Shown here one piece after another: positions 44,807 to 53,649 of a stretch of DNA of 64,000 nucleotides; within the stretch, counting starts at the first letter, position 1, and every line of letters starts with the position of its first letter. The stretch spans positions 1 through 64,000 of the forward strand of contig MWCD01000005.1 of the NCBI GenBank assembly GCA_002069885.1. The letters run 5' to 3'. The notes under the pieces were generated by a model. The model saw nothing but the letters and a program-made list of their open reading frames with translations, was not told the origin of the DNA and made no database searches. The translations under genes and the position numbers were made by a program. Source of the DNA: a bacterium ADurb.Bin236. Its GTDB lineage: Bacteria; UBP15; UBA6099.

Positions 44807-45505
44807 CTATGTCCTCCTTTCAAAAATCGCGCGGCCTATCCGCGCCATTGTAGATCCTTCCTCTATCGCTGCTTCATAATCGTCCGACATGCCCATGGAC
44901 AGGATGTCGAAACCCCGCCTTCCCGCGCGCAACTTGTCGAATAATATTCTCGTCTCCGCAAACGCGCGCCGTATCTCGCCCTCGTCGTCCGTAAGAGGGC
45001 CGATTGTCATCAACCCTATGAGAGAAAGCCCTTCGAGCTTAGCGACCTCGTCCGCCGCTTTTTCAATTTCTTCCGGCGCGAAACCGTGTTTCGAGCTTTC
45101 GCCCGAACTGTTCACCTGAATCAGCGCCGGCATTGTTTTTCCAAGTTTCAGAGACTCCTCAGACACCCGTTCTGCGATTCTGAGCGAATCGACGGAGTCG
45201 ATAGCGTCGAACAGGCTTGCGGCAACCGACGCTTTGTTTCGTTGCAGGTGGCCTATCATCCTGTATGAGAACCCTCCGGGAAGAGCCGGTCTTTTTCTTT
45301 CCGCCTCCTGAACCCTGTTTTCGCCGATCTGCGTTTCGCCTGACGCCAACACCGCTTGAATCTCTTCAACGGTCCGGTTTTTCGACACTATGACGAGCGA
45401 TATATCTCCGGGATTCCTGCCTGAGCGACGAGCGGCGTCCGCTATGCGCCCTCGCGCCTCCGCAATGTTTTCTCTTATGCTTTTTTCAATCATCCCGTCG
45501 CTCAT
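44807..45505 (-). CDS. yggS: YggS-type PLP homeostasis protein
   Basis: 232 residues from the ATG at 45505, whose ATGA overlaps the stop of the radical SAM gene; the frame open to 45676 is not used. Alanine-racemase-like PLP protein: PLP Lys in ISLVIVSKNRTVEEI, IGENRVQEAERK, YRMIGHLQRNKAS, FELSPELFTS-like start region absent, and LSLIGLMTIGPLTDDE plus FDILSMGMSDDYEAAIEEGST at the end (motif shown in two parts of up to 20). It controls PLP and amino-acid balance. Its place beside sepF is common in Terrabacteria. Confidence 0.93.
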   Translation of the reverse strand: MSDGMIEKSIRENIAEARGRIADAARRSGRNPGDISLVIVSKNRTVEEIQAVLASGETQIGENRVQEAERKRPALPGGFSYRMIGHLQRNKASVAASLFDAIDSVDSLRIAERVSEESLKLGKTMPALIQVNSSGESSKHGFAPEEIEKAADEVAKLEGLSLIGLMTIGPLTDDEGEIRRAFAETRILFDKLRAGRRGFDILSMGMSDDYEAAIEEGSTMARIGRAIFERRT

Positions 45506-47157
45506 ATCTCTTCGTTTTCCCTTGACGCGCGCATTGCCTTCTCGAACTCCGCCCGGAGTTTTTTTCTTTCCGCGCCATGCGAGAGAGTTCCCCATGGAAA
45601 TCTCTCTTGCGAGCCGCGTTCGAAGAAGACCGCTTCGGCGGCTCCCGGAGCGTATTTGTCGATCAGCGCCATCCAACGCGTTCCACCTCCCGCCCGTTGG
45701 TTTACCGCAGCCTCCAACAACGCGCCGCCAAGCCTTCTGTCTCCCCGCGCGAGAATCGCTTGCTCAACCGATCCTTTCAAACTTTCGACTTTCAGGTCGA
45801 CCCGTTTTGTGTTCGACACCACCCTGCGAAGAACGTCCCTCTTTCTTTTCAGTTCGAACATCTCCGGCATCGCCGCCCACTGCATCGGAGTGAAGGGCTT
45901 CGGTATCATGGGCGTGGCGCTTATCGATATTGAACAGTTCGACCTTCGTCCCGCATCCGCCGCCGTTTCCGCTATCGCCTCGATGTCCTCGTCCGTCTCT
46001 CCCGGAACTCCGATCAGGTAGTAGAGTCGGAGTTTTTTCAGTCCCGGCAGAGGCTTGCTCCGGATGAACTCCTCGAAATCGCCGCTTACGTCTTTTCCTA
46101 TGACGCGGGCAAGTTTTTTTGTGGCGACTTCAGGCGCCACGGAAATCGATTCGAGGTCTAGAACGCCTGCCATTCGCGACAGCATTCCAAGAGTTTCCGA
46201 GTCCAACCTGACGGAAGAGAATGAAACTCTCGTGCCCGCCGCCGCGGCCATCTCGCAGACTTCCGGAGCGCCCGGAGCCTTTGTGAAAGCGGTTCCTATC
46301 AACCCGATTCTCGAACAGCGTCGCAGTCCGAGAGCGGCAGTTTCGACCAGCCTTGCCGCCGGCCTATGAGGGCCGGACGTGTGCGCAGCCAGACAGAATC
46401 TGCAGCGGTACGGACATCCTCGCGCCGTTTCCAGAAGAAACATCCCCGGAAAAGCGGAGCGGCGCGAGACCACCGTCGAATGGGCCGCATGAAACCCTCT
46501 ATCCGCGCGAAGCGCCTCGACTATTTCCGGCGCGCCGGGAGCCGTCGCCTCAATGGCTTCGAGTTTCCCGTCGCCTCCGAAGATATGCACGTAATCGGCG
46601 GGCAGATAAACTCCGGGCAGCCCCCGCAGCCTTTCCCTGCCTTCGAGTGAATAGTTGCGGCTCGCGCGCGCCCGCTTCAATGACAACAGAGCGTCCGTCA
46701 GCGCGCCGACCGCAGGCTCGGCCTCGCCGATTGCGACCGCGTCGACGAAATCCGCCACAGGCTCCGGGTTGGCGGACGCGGCCATGCCGCCCGCCAACAC
46801 CAGCGGGCCTCGCGAACGCCTCGACGCCGCAGGCTCCACTCCGCCCTGCGACAGCATCAGTGGAACTTCCGCGAAACCATTCTCGTAAGGCAGCGAAAAA
46901 GCGACCACATCGTAGTCCGACAGAGGACGTCCCGTCTCTACCGCCGTCAGCCTCTCGCCCTTCTTAAGTTGCCGGTCCGATTTAAAGAACCGGTCGCAAC
47001 GAACCTCCTGATTAAGATTGAAAAGATGCTGCGCCCAAAGAAAACCCAGACAGGCCGTTCCCGCCGAGCGGTCGCCGGGAAACCCGATGGCAATCCTCAA
47101 AGCATATCCCTGCCAGTCCGATCCTTTTTTCGGGTCGTGCGTCCATATTTCATCCAT
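45502..47157 (-). CDS. B12-binding-type radical SAM protein
   Basis: 551 residues. An N-terminal Rossmann-like region (about 20-210: AIGFPGDRSAGTACLGFLWA, DYDVVAFSLPYENG, GPLVLAGGMAASANPEPVAD) resembles the cobalamin-binding domain, but the DxHxxG loop is not visible. The radical SAM domain follows with CX3CX2C in ARGCPYRCRFC (about 247-257). Then come DLESISVAPEVATKKLARVI and LYYLIGVPGETDEDIEAIAE. COG1032-like. It lies between ftsZ and yggS inside the division cluster, overlapping yggS in ATGA, so co-expression is certain but the function is unknown. Confidence 0.85.
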   Translation of the reverse strand: MDEIWTHDPKKGSDWQGYALRIAIGFPGDRSAGTACLGFLWAQHLFNLNQEVRCDRFFKSDRQLKKGERLTAVETGRPLSDYDVVAFSLPYENGFAEVPLMLSQGGVEPAASRRSRGPLVLAGGMAASANPEPVADFVDAVAIGEAEPAVGALTDALLSLKRARASRNYSLEGRERLRGLPGVYLPADYVHIFGGDGKLEAIEATAPGAPEIVEALRADRGFHAAHSTVVSRRSAFPGMFLLETARGCPYRCRFCLAAHTSGPHRPAARLVETAALGLRRCSRIGLIGTAFTKAPGAPEVCEMAAAAGTRVSFSSVRLDSETLGMLSRMAGVLDLESISVAPEVATKKLARVIGKDVSGDFEEFIRSKPLPGLKKLRLYYLIGVPGETDEDIEAIAETAADAGRRSNCSISISATPMIPKPFTPMQWAAMPEMFELKRKRDVLRRVVSNTKRVDLKVESLKGSVEQAILARGDRRLGGALLEAAVNQRAGGGTRWMALIDKYAPGAAEAVFFERGSQERFPWGTLSHGAERKKLRAEFEKAMRASRENEEI

Positions 47158-47184
47158 CTTTCTTCATTCGCATCTTTCGTCTTT

Positions 47185-48390
47185 CTATTTGTTTCTCAGG
47201 AAAGGAGGCAAATCCAAATCCGTTTCCTTTTCCACGCGCTTGGTCTCCGGGGCAGGCGGCGGAGAAGCCGGTCGGTCTAGGGGCAGTTCGCCGGAGGACT
47301 GCTGCCGCGCAGGCTGCGGAGCTTGCGCCGGAGCTTTCGGGGCCTGAGATTGCTGCTGTTGCCGAGCGGCAAACGGCTCTCCGGCTTCCGCGGCGGAAAC
47401 CGGTTTCTCTTCTGATTGCGCGCATTCCATTTTTTGCGCGCCCTGAGTGAATCCGGTGGCCACAACGGTCACCCTTAACTCTTCCCTTGCCCTGTCGTCG
47501 ATCACCGCGCCAAAGATAATATTGGCGTCGTCTGCGGCGGCGGTCCTCACGATTTCTGCGGCGGTGTTGATCTCGCCGATATTCATGTCCGAGCCGCCGG
47601 TGATATTGATGATGATGCCTTTGGCGCCTTCGATGGAGTACTCCAGCAGCGGGCTAGAGATCGCCTCTTCCGCGGCGCGGCGCGCGCGGTCGTCTCCGCT
47701 GTTTCTGCCGATTCCCACGAAAGCGGAGCCGGCGTCCGACATAATCGCTCGAACATCCGCAAAGTCCAGATTGATTGTTCCCGGCACGGTGATAAGGTCC
47801 GAGATGCCCTGAACGCCGCAGCGCAGAGCGTCGTCCGCCTTGGCGAAAGCCTCCGTCATCGAGGTGTCTTCTTTGATTATTTTCAACAGGCGGTCATTCT
47901 GTATGACCAGCAGAGTGTCGACGAATTCCGACAGCCGCTCGATGCCCATCTCTGCGGACTTCATGCGTCTGCGGCCTTCGAACGCGAACGGCTTTGTCAC
48001 AACTCCGACGGTCAGCGCTTTAAGGCTGCGGGCGACCTGAGCGACTACTGGAGCAGCGCCGGTTCCGGTTCCGCCGCCCATCCCGGCGGTGACGAAAACC
48101 ATGTCTGCGCCTTCGAGCATGTTTTCGATTTCGGACGCGCTCTGCTCGGCAGACTTGCGCCCGATTTCGGGGTCCGCGCCGGCTCCAAGCCCGCGGGTAA
48201 GCTTGCCGCCGAGTTGTAATTTCTGTTGCGCGCGGCTCCTGTCGAGAGCCTGAATATCAGTGTTCACCGCGATGAAATCGACGCCGGGCACGCTCATCTG
48301 AATCATCCTGTTGACGGCGTTGCAACCGCCACCGCCCACGCCGATAACCTTGATGGCCGCTTGTTTCTCTATCATCGGATCAAAATTCAT
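47185..48390 (-). CDS. ftsZ: cell division protein FtsZ
   Basis: 401 residues. Tubulin-like GTPase forming the Z ring. N-terminal [17 protein letters not shown], the GTP loop [30 protein letters not shown]-like T7 loop read as [17 protein letters not shown], then a Gln/Pro-rich linker (about 330-385). The conserved C-terminal peptide is [11 protein letters not shown], which binds FtsA, SepF and others. It lies 25 bases after ftsA. Confidence 0.97.
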   Translation of the reverse strand: MNFDPMIEKQAAIKVIGVGGGGCNAVNRMIQMSVPGVDFIAVNTDIQALDRSRAQQKLQLGGKLTRGLGAGADPEIGRKSAEQSASEIENMLEGADMVFVTAGMGGGTGTGAAPVVAQVARSLKALTVGVVTKPFAFEGRRRMKSAEMGIERLSEFVDTLLVIQNDRLLKIIKEDTSMTEAFAKADDALRCGVQGISDLITVPGTINLDFADVRAIMSDAGSAFVGIGRNSGDDRARRAAEEAISSPLLEYSIEGAKGIIINITGGSDMNIGEINTAAEIVRTAAADDANIIFGAVIDDRAREELRVTVVATGFTQGAQKMECAQSEEKPVSAAEAGEPFAARQQQQSQAPKAPAQAPQPARQQSSGELPLDRPASPPPAPETKRVEKETDLDLPPFLRNK

Positions 48391-48415
48391 ATCGTTCCCC
48401 CCATTGATTCCTTTT

Positions 48416-49663
48416 TTATTTATTGAACAGGCCGCGGAAAAATCCCGCGACGGATCTTATTAGAGCCGAAGAAGACGCGGCGTCCGAGCGGCGCGCGCCG
48501 GAAATAGAGCGCAGCCGAGCCGCGTGCGCGAGCAGACCGAGCGCGGCGGCGTATCCCGGCTCCGACACAAGCTCGGAGTGGGGGCCTGAATATCTGGGTT
48601 TTCCCACCCGGGCGTTCATCCCGATCGCCTGTTCAGCCACTTCCCTCATTCCTTCGAGCAGCGCTCCGTTCCCTGTTAGCACCACGCCTGCCGGAACAAC
48701 CGATATCGGCATGTCCGTTTCCAACTCGTGCCTTATCATCTTCATCATATCCATCGCGCGCGCGTGGATGATCTGGCACAACATTCCGCGCGTCACCTGC
48801 TGTTCCTTCTCGCCGCTCACGTGCTCAATTTTCACCGGTTCGCTGCCGACGCGGTCGTCCACATAGGCGATGCCGCTCTCTATCTTGAGACGCTCGCCCT
48901 CCCGCGTGGACGCGCCGAGCACAATCCCTATGTCGTTGTCGAAGTTCCAGCCTCCGACGGGGAACACTTTCACTTTTCGCAGTACGCCGCTTTTGAAAAC
49001 AGCGATGCCGCTCGTGCCGGCGCCTATGTCCACGATTACCGTTCCGATTTCCTTTTCGTCTTCGTTAAGCACGGCCTCCCCGGCAGCGAACGGAGTCGGA
49101 GCCAGAGCGTCGATCCCAATCTCAAGCTTCATCAGACAACGCATGAGGTTCTGAGTCATCGCGGTCGAGCCTGTCACGATCTGAACATCTGCGCCTAGCC
49201 GGGAGCCTGACATCCCGCGCGGGTCCTTTATTCCAGAATGGTTGTCCACCGTGTAGTCCATCTCGATAGTGCAGATGACTTGTTTGTCCGGAGGTAGAAG
49301 AATCGTTTTAGCGGCCTCGGCGGCGCGTCGCATGTCATCAGCGCTCACGCCTCTTTCAGGGTCGGCCACCGCGACGCCTCCGTGCTGCTCGCTCGAAGCC
49401 AGACTGTTGCCTGAGACTCCGACGACGGCGGATTCAATAATTCGTCCGGCCATTTTTTCGGCTGCGTCCACCGCCAGATGCATGGCCTCGGACGCCTTGT
49501 CGAGGCTTACGATAACGCCTTTTTTCACGCCTTCCGTTGCGGCGGAGCCGAATCCGACGATCTCGAAAGCTCCGCCGTCCTTCAACTCGGCTATAAGGGC
49601 CACCGTCTTGGACGTGCCGACATCCAGAGCCGATATTATGTTTTTATTATCCTTGCTCACCAT
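48416..49663 (-). CDS. ftsA: cell division protein FtsA
   Basis: 415 residues from the ATG at 49663 (49696 is an alternative). Actin-like: [34 protein letters not shown] (1C domain region), [48 protein letters not shown], and a basic amphipathic C-terminal helix ([18 protein letters not shown]) that binds the membrane. It tethers FtsZ. Its start overlaps the sbp stop by 7 bases. Confidence 0.95.
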   Translation of the reverse strand: MVSKDNKNIISALDVGTSKTVALIAELKDGGAFEIVGFGSAATEGVKKGVIVSLDKASEAMHLAVDAAEKMAGRIIESAVVGVSGNSLASSEQHGGVAVADPERGVSADDMRRAAEAAKTILLPPDKQVICTIEMDYTVDNHSGIKDPRGMSGSRLGADVQIVTGSTAMTQNLMRCLMKLEIGIDALAPTPFAAGEAVLNEDEKEIGTVIVDIGAGTSGIAVFKSGVLRKVKVFPVGGWNFDNDIGIVLGASTREGERLKIESGIAYVDDRVGSEPVKIEHVSGEKEQQVTRGMLCQIIHARAMDMMKMIRHELETDMPISVVPAGVVLTGNGALLEGMREVAEQAIGMNARVGKPRYSGPHSELVSEPGYAAALGLLAHAARLRSISGARRSDAASSSALIRSVAGFFRGLFNK

Positions 49664-49977
49664 GCCTCCCGCCCCCGTACCGACGACGGCCTCCACACGA
49701 GATTTCTGAATATCGACAGAATAAGAACTGCTGAGGCGATAGCGCCCAGCGGCGCGCCGGTCATTCTTTCCACCGCCACTGCGCCCCAGCAGAAGATGCC
49801 TTTGCGCAAAAGACCTGACACGATTTTCCTTTGCTTATCCGCAAGGGCGGCCGCAAGCTCGTCCACTACCGCCAGAAACGCTAAGAGCGCGATCAGGCCT
49901 TCGGCGTTCGCAAGCCCGAATCCGAACTTGGCTCCCACGAGCCAGCCGACAGCTATTCCCGCAATCGTCTCAATCAT
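49657..49977 (-). CDS. sbp: small basic protein (DUF1290)
   Basis: 106 residues, three membrane helices (about 4-20, 25-45, 70-95) with the family segment ALLAFLAVVDELAAALADK. DUF1290 genes sit beside DUF881 and ftsA in Gram-positive-type clusters. Function unknown. It overlaps the DUF881 gene by 8 bases and ftsA by 7, so all three are coupled. Confidence 0.88.
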   Translation of the reverse strand: MIETIAGIAVGWLVGAKFGFGLANAEGLIALLAFLAVVDELAAALADKQRKIVSGLLRKGIFCWGAVAVERMTGAPLGAIASAVLILSIFRNLVWRPSSVRGREAW

Positions 49978-50551
49978 TTTCAGATTCCCGTTCCGGAGCC
50001 TTTTCTTCTCTCCGCTTCGCCGACTTATGCGCCGGGATTGTCATCTGCCCGACCGTCTCGACATTCACTTTTAGTTTTTCCGACGACATCAGATCGACCA
50101 CGCCACCCATCATGGTGATTGCGGGTTTCAAAACATCCGGGTCGCCGGCCGCGTCAACCACGTATGGCGGAGCGGTGTGCGCGTCGTTTATCCTTATCGT
50201 CGGTCCGACGCACCTGATCACGCTGTTCGCCACCATCCGGTGGCCGTTTATCGAGACCGCCGTGGCCCCGGCAGCGAAGAGTTCATTGCGCAACAGCAAT
50301 AAATCCCTCTCGTGGACGATGAGCCTGTCCATCGTAGCCGCTCCGTCCGCAATCCCGTCCTCAACCGTCACCCTTATCCCCGGCCCGGTCACTGGCGAAT
50401 GTCCGTCGAATCTTTCGAGATCGCTCTCGCTTTCAATGGCGGCCCCCGCCAATCCGAGTTCGACATCGGGCCATTTGCCCGAAGACATCGCTCCGAGGCA
50501 CAACCCCGCGAACACCGCCATCAATGTCATTAACGCTCTTCTCAGAATCAA
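49970..50551 (-). CDS. DUF881 family protein
   Basis: 193 residues. An N-terminal membrane helix (LRRALMTLMAVFAGLCLGAM, 20 residues) and an extracytoplasmic DUF881 domain: SPVTGPGIRVTVEDG, LLLLRNELFAAGATAVSING, IRCVGPTIRIND, PPYVVDAAGDPDVL, KLKVNVETVGQMTIPA. These accompany ftsQ/ftsA in Terrabacteria. The acidic-basic tail (KSAKRREEKAPERESEND) is variable. It lies 11 bases after ftsQ. Confidence 0.88.
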   Translation of the reverse strand: MILRRALMTLMAVFAGLCLGAMSSGKWPDVELGLAGAAIESESDLERFDGHSPVTGPGIRVTVEDGIADGAATMDRLIVHERDLLLLRNELFAAGATAVSINGHRMVANSVIRCVGPTIRINDAHTAPPYVVDAAGDPDVLKPAITMMGGVVDLMSSEKLKVNVETVGQMTIPAHKSAKRREEKAPERESEND

Positions 50552-50562
50552 ACCGCGTCCCC

Positions 50563-51345
50563 TTATTCGGCTTTCACATACGTCGGAACCGCAAGCTCCG
50601 ACAAGTTCAGTCCGGCAAACTTCAGTTTTCTTTCATTCAGTTCTTTGGCGATCACCGGGATCAGCAATATTTTTTTCTCGATGTCATCGTCCGGTTTGTC
50701 CCCTAGCATCACGTACGAGCCGTCGTTCAGGAAAAGTTTTATCCCGCCGAAATTAAACACCAGCTTCGAGTATTTTCCATGTAAAGCCCGTTCGAGCGAA
50801 TCGCAAATCCTCGCGAAAGAATCATGGAAAGGGAACTCCAGAATTTCGCCGACTTCTGCATGCTGCACTCCGTCGCTGACCACATGGAATATTTTCGGAT
50901 CGGCGATGCCTTTGGGTTTCTCCAGCACAAATCTCTCCGCGTCTATCAGATACACATTTTCCCCAAGCGAGTCCGACACATAAGCGAACGGTTCCCGTTC
51001 ATAAATCTTGATGTGAACACGGGAAGGCAGTTCTCTTCGCACTTCCGCCTCTTTCACAAGCGGCTGTTTGTCTTTTATGCGTCCCCTTATCTCGCCGACC
51101 GGAAGGGTCACAAGACTCTCGCCTATCTCGATTTCGGACCTTTTATACACTTCCTCCGCGCTTGTCCTCTTGGCTCCGGACACTTCAATAATCTTCACCT
51201 TGAAAGGCTCGCTGTTTATCACAAACAGGCTGGAAAAAAGCAGTATGAACGCGATTAGAAGCGTCCTTCTTCTTCTGACCTTCACGCGCCTGATTCTCTC
51301 TCGTTTAAGAGTTGACTGAACATTCGGATCAGGTTGGACCGTCAT
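50563..51345 (-). CDS. ftsQ: cell division protein FtsQ/DivIB
   Basis: 260 residues from the ATG at 51345, chosen for GGAGGAG six bases before; an in-frame ATG at 51363 overlaps murG. A basic cytoplasmic stretch (LKRERIRRVKVRRRR), one helix (TLLIAFILLFSSLFVI), a POTRA domain (VKIIEVSGAKRTSAEEVYKR, REPFAYV) and the FtsQ beta domain (NVYLIDAERFVLEK to the end). It bridges early and late divisome proteins. Confidence 0.9.
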   Translation of the reverse strand: MTVQPDPNVQSTLKRERIRRVKVRRRRTLLIAFILLFSSLFVINSEPFKVKIIEVSGAKRTSAEEVYKRSEIEIGESLVTLPVGEIRGRIKDKQPLVKEAEVRRELPSRVHIKIYEREPFAYVSDSLGENVYLIDAERFVLEKPKGIADPKIFHVVSDGVQHAEVGEILEFPFHDSFARICDSLERALHGKYSKLVFNFGGIKLFLNDGSYVMLGDKPDDDIEKKILLIPVIAKELNERKLKFAGLNLSELAVPTYVKAE

Positions 51346-51359
51346 TTCGATCTCCTCCT

Positions 51360-52472
51360 TCACGCCTTCAAGCGAGCTGAAATATGCTCTGCCATCTTGG
51401 CGGCGGCGCCTTCTTTGTACATCGCGCGCGACTTGCGCGACATTTCTTCAAGCTTGCCGGGGTCGCTTTTCAATCCTTCGACGATAGCGTGGAGCAAGTT
51501 GCCGTCAAGCTCGGAGTCCAGAGCCATCAAAGCCGCTCCGGCTTCCGCCGCGCGCCGCGCGTTCTTCTCCTGATGATTGCCGGTGGCGAACGGATAAGGC
51601 ACGAGCAGAGCCGGAACGCCGAGCGAAGTCAGTTCCGCGATGCTGGTCGCCCCGGCCCGGCAAATCGTCAGGTCAGCCGCCTCGTACGCCAGATTCATTT
51701 CTTCGAGATAGTCGCGCGCCTCGACCCGGAGCGCGGCCCCTTCTCCGAGCGCCTCCGCAAACTCGCGGCGCGTCTCTTCGAAATTCCCGCGCCCGGCCAG
51801 ATGTATCGCCTGCATGTCTCTCTTGTCCCTGTTTATTCTGATCCACTCCAGCATCGCTTTATTTATTGATCTTGCGCCTTGGCTGCCGCCGAATGAAAAC
51901 AGCGTCCATTTCTCCGGGTCCAGACCAAGAGCGGCGCGCGCCGCCGTCTTTCCTGTTTTTTCAACTCCTTCGAACCTGCTCGGATTCCCCACGAACAGCA
52001 TGTCCGCTCTAGGGCAGCCTTCCGTCTCCTCGTAGCTGACAAACACCTTTTCCGAGAACCTCGCCGCCACCTTGTTCACCAGCCCCATGAGCGCGTTCTG
52101 TTCGTGCAGATAAACTGGAATGCCTCTTAACCGGGCCGCCGTCACAACCGGGAACGAGCCGAACCCTCCGAACCCAGCCACGACAGACGGTTTCAGTTCG
52201 CCGAGAAGCCTCCACCCGTCCGCCACAGCCGCCAACAGCCTCGCCGGAAACAGCGCGGTTTCCAGAGAAATCTTTTTCTGCGGCAGCTTCACCGTCCGCA
52301 CGGACGCGAAACGCAGCCCGTTGGCCGCGACAGCCTTCTCTTCTCCTCCGCCGCCCCTTCCCGATATCGTCACTTCGACATCAGGTTCGGTTCGGCGATA
52401 ATGAAGCGCTAGGGCTACCGCCACGTACAGGTGGCCTCCGGTCCCCCCAACCGCTTCCACAAACCTTTTCAT
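51360..52472 (-). CDS. murG: UDP-GlcNAc:lipid I transferase MurG
   Basis: 370 residues. Converts lipid I to lipid II at the cytoplasmic face. N-terminal MKRFVEAVGGTGGHLY (usually GGGTGGH), VVAGFGGFGSFPVV, LHEQNALMGLVNKVAA, TLFSFGGSQGARSINKAM, ICRAGATSIAELTSLGVPAL and PYPFATGNHQEKNA. The ATG at 52472 has GGGAGG before it. The gene starts inside the ftsW coding region and overlaps it by 92 bases. Confidence 0.94.
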   Translation of the reverse strand: MKRFVEAVGGTGGHLYVAVALALHYRRTEPDVEVTISGRGGGGEEKAVAANGLRFASVRTVKLPQKKISLETALFPARLLAAVADGWRLLGELKPSVVAGFGGFGSFPVVTAARLRGIPVYLHEQNALMGLVNKVAARFSEKVFVSYEETEGCPRADMLFVGNPSRFEGVEKTGKTAARAALGLDPEKWTLFSFGGSQGARSINKAMLEWIRINRDKRDMQAIHLAGRGNFEETRREFAEALGEGAALRVEARDYLEEMNLAYEAADLTICRAGATSIAELTSLGVPALLVPYPFATGNHQEKNARRAAEAGAALMALDSELDGNLLHAIVEGLKSDPGKLEEMSRKSRAMYKEGAAAKMAEHISARLKA

Positions 52473-53649
52473 TTCGCCTCCCGGTCGTCGCCATCGAATG
52501 CATCGATATATTCAATAGTATCCCCACCGACGCGCACAGCATCATCAACGAGCTTCCTCCGTAGCTGATGAACGGCAGAGTCAGCCCGGTCACGGGCATG
52601 CATCCCAGCGCGACGGCGATATTCATAAGAGCCTGAATCGATATCATAAACACTATCCCGAAAGCCAGATAAGACGCCAAGGGATCCACGCATCTCGACG
52701 CGATCTTGAATCCCCTGTAAGTAAACGCCGCGAACAGGCACACTACAATGAACAAAGTCACTATCCCGAGTTGCTCAATAGTTATGCTGATAATAAAATC
52801 CGTGTTGAACTGCGGAAGGAAAGACACTTGCCTGCTCTCCCCCAAACCGCGCCCGAAAAAGCCGCCGCTCGCTACCGCTATCAGAGACTGCAGAACTTGA
52901 TATCCTGAGTCGTTTGCGTTTTCATACGGATTCAAAAAACCCAATATGCGCTGCCTGCGATACTCCTCAGTGAATATGAAAAAAACGCAGAAAGCGACTC
53001 CCAAAATTCCAACCCCGCCGAGATGGAGCGGTTTCGCGCCCGCAATGAACAGCATCGCCGTCACTACTACCGCTATCAGGATCGTCATTCCGAAATCCGG
53101 CTGCAACATCAGCAGAACCGCCGCTCCGCCCACAACCGCGTACACCATTCCCAACGTCCTAATATCCCCTATCTTTTCGTTCATCTCGGACAGAATCACG
53201 GCGACGATGATTATCACCGCTATCTTCGCAAGCTCTCCGGCCTGAAACATGAACCCGCCTAGTTTAATCCATCTGCGCGCTCCGTTAATTTCAGCGCCCA
53301 AACCGGGAATCATAACGAGAAGGAGGGCGAAAACCGCCGCCCCCGCTATCGGGATGGCAAGTTTTTTATAGGCGCGGTAGTCTATGCAAGCGGTGAATAT
53401 CATCGCGCCCCACGCGACGACGACGCCGTAAAGCTCCCTGCTCAGATAGCTCATGCCGGCGCCCTGTTTGCCCAGAGTGAAAAGCCCGGACGCAGCCGTG
53501 ACCATCACTATCCCGAAACAGGTGAGAAGCACGCTTATCACGAGAATCGGAAAATCCGGCGACCTGCTCAGGTTGCCCGTGTCGGCGGCGACCTGCGTCA
53601 CCGGCGGCGGAACCCTTCGTCTGTTGTCATTGCGCAAGTCTGATCTCAT
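52381..53649 (-). CDS. ftsW: peptidoglycan glycosyltransferase FtsW
   Basis: 422 residues from the ATG at 53649 (the longer frame starting at 53820 would lie inside murD). SEDS polymerase with ten membrane helices: MVTAASGLFTLGKQG, INGARRWIKLGGFMFQAGELAK (in two halves), LLMLQPDFGMTILIA, GGFFGRGLGESRQVSFLPQF, FNTDFIISITIEQLG, and LPFISYGGSSLMMLC. It polymerises glycan at the septum with FtsI. The C-terminal 30 residues (TTGRRNEKVCGSGWGDRR onward) are encoded in the region overlapping murG and are not conserved. Confidence 0.94.
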   Translation of the reverse strand: MRSDLRNDNRRRVPPPVTQVAADTGNLSRSPDFPILVISVLLTCFGIVMVTAASGLFTLGKQGAGMSYLSRELYGVVVAWGAMIFTACIDYRAYKKLAIPIAGAAVFALLLVMIPGLGAEINGARRWIKLGGFMFQAGELAKIAVIIIVAVILSEMNEKIGDIRTLGMVYAVVGGAAVLLMLQPDFGMTILIAVVVTAMLFIAGAKPLHLGGVGILGVAFCVFFIFTEEYRRQRILGFLNPYENANDSGYQVLQSLIAVASGGFFGRGLGESRQVSFLPQFNTDFIISITIEQLGIVTLFIVVCLFAAFTYRGFKIASRCVDPLASYLAFGIVFMISIQALMNIAVALGCMPVTGLTLPFISYGGSSLMMLCASVGILLNISMHSMATTGRRNEKVCGSGWGDRRPPVRGGSPSASLSPNRT

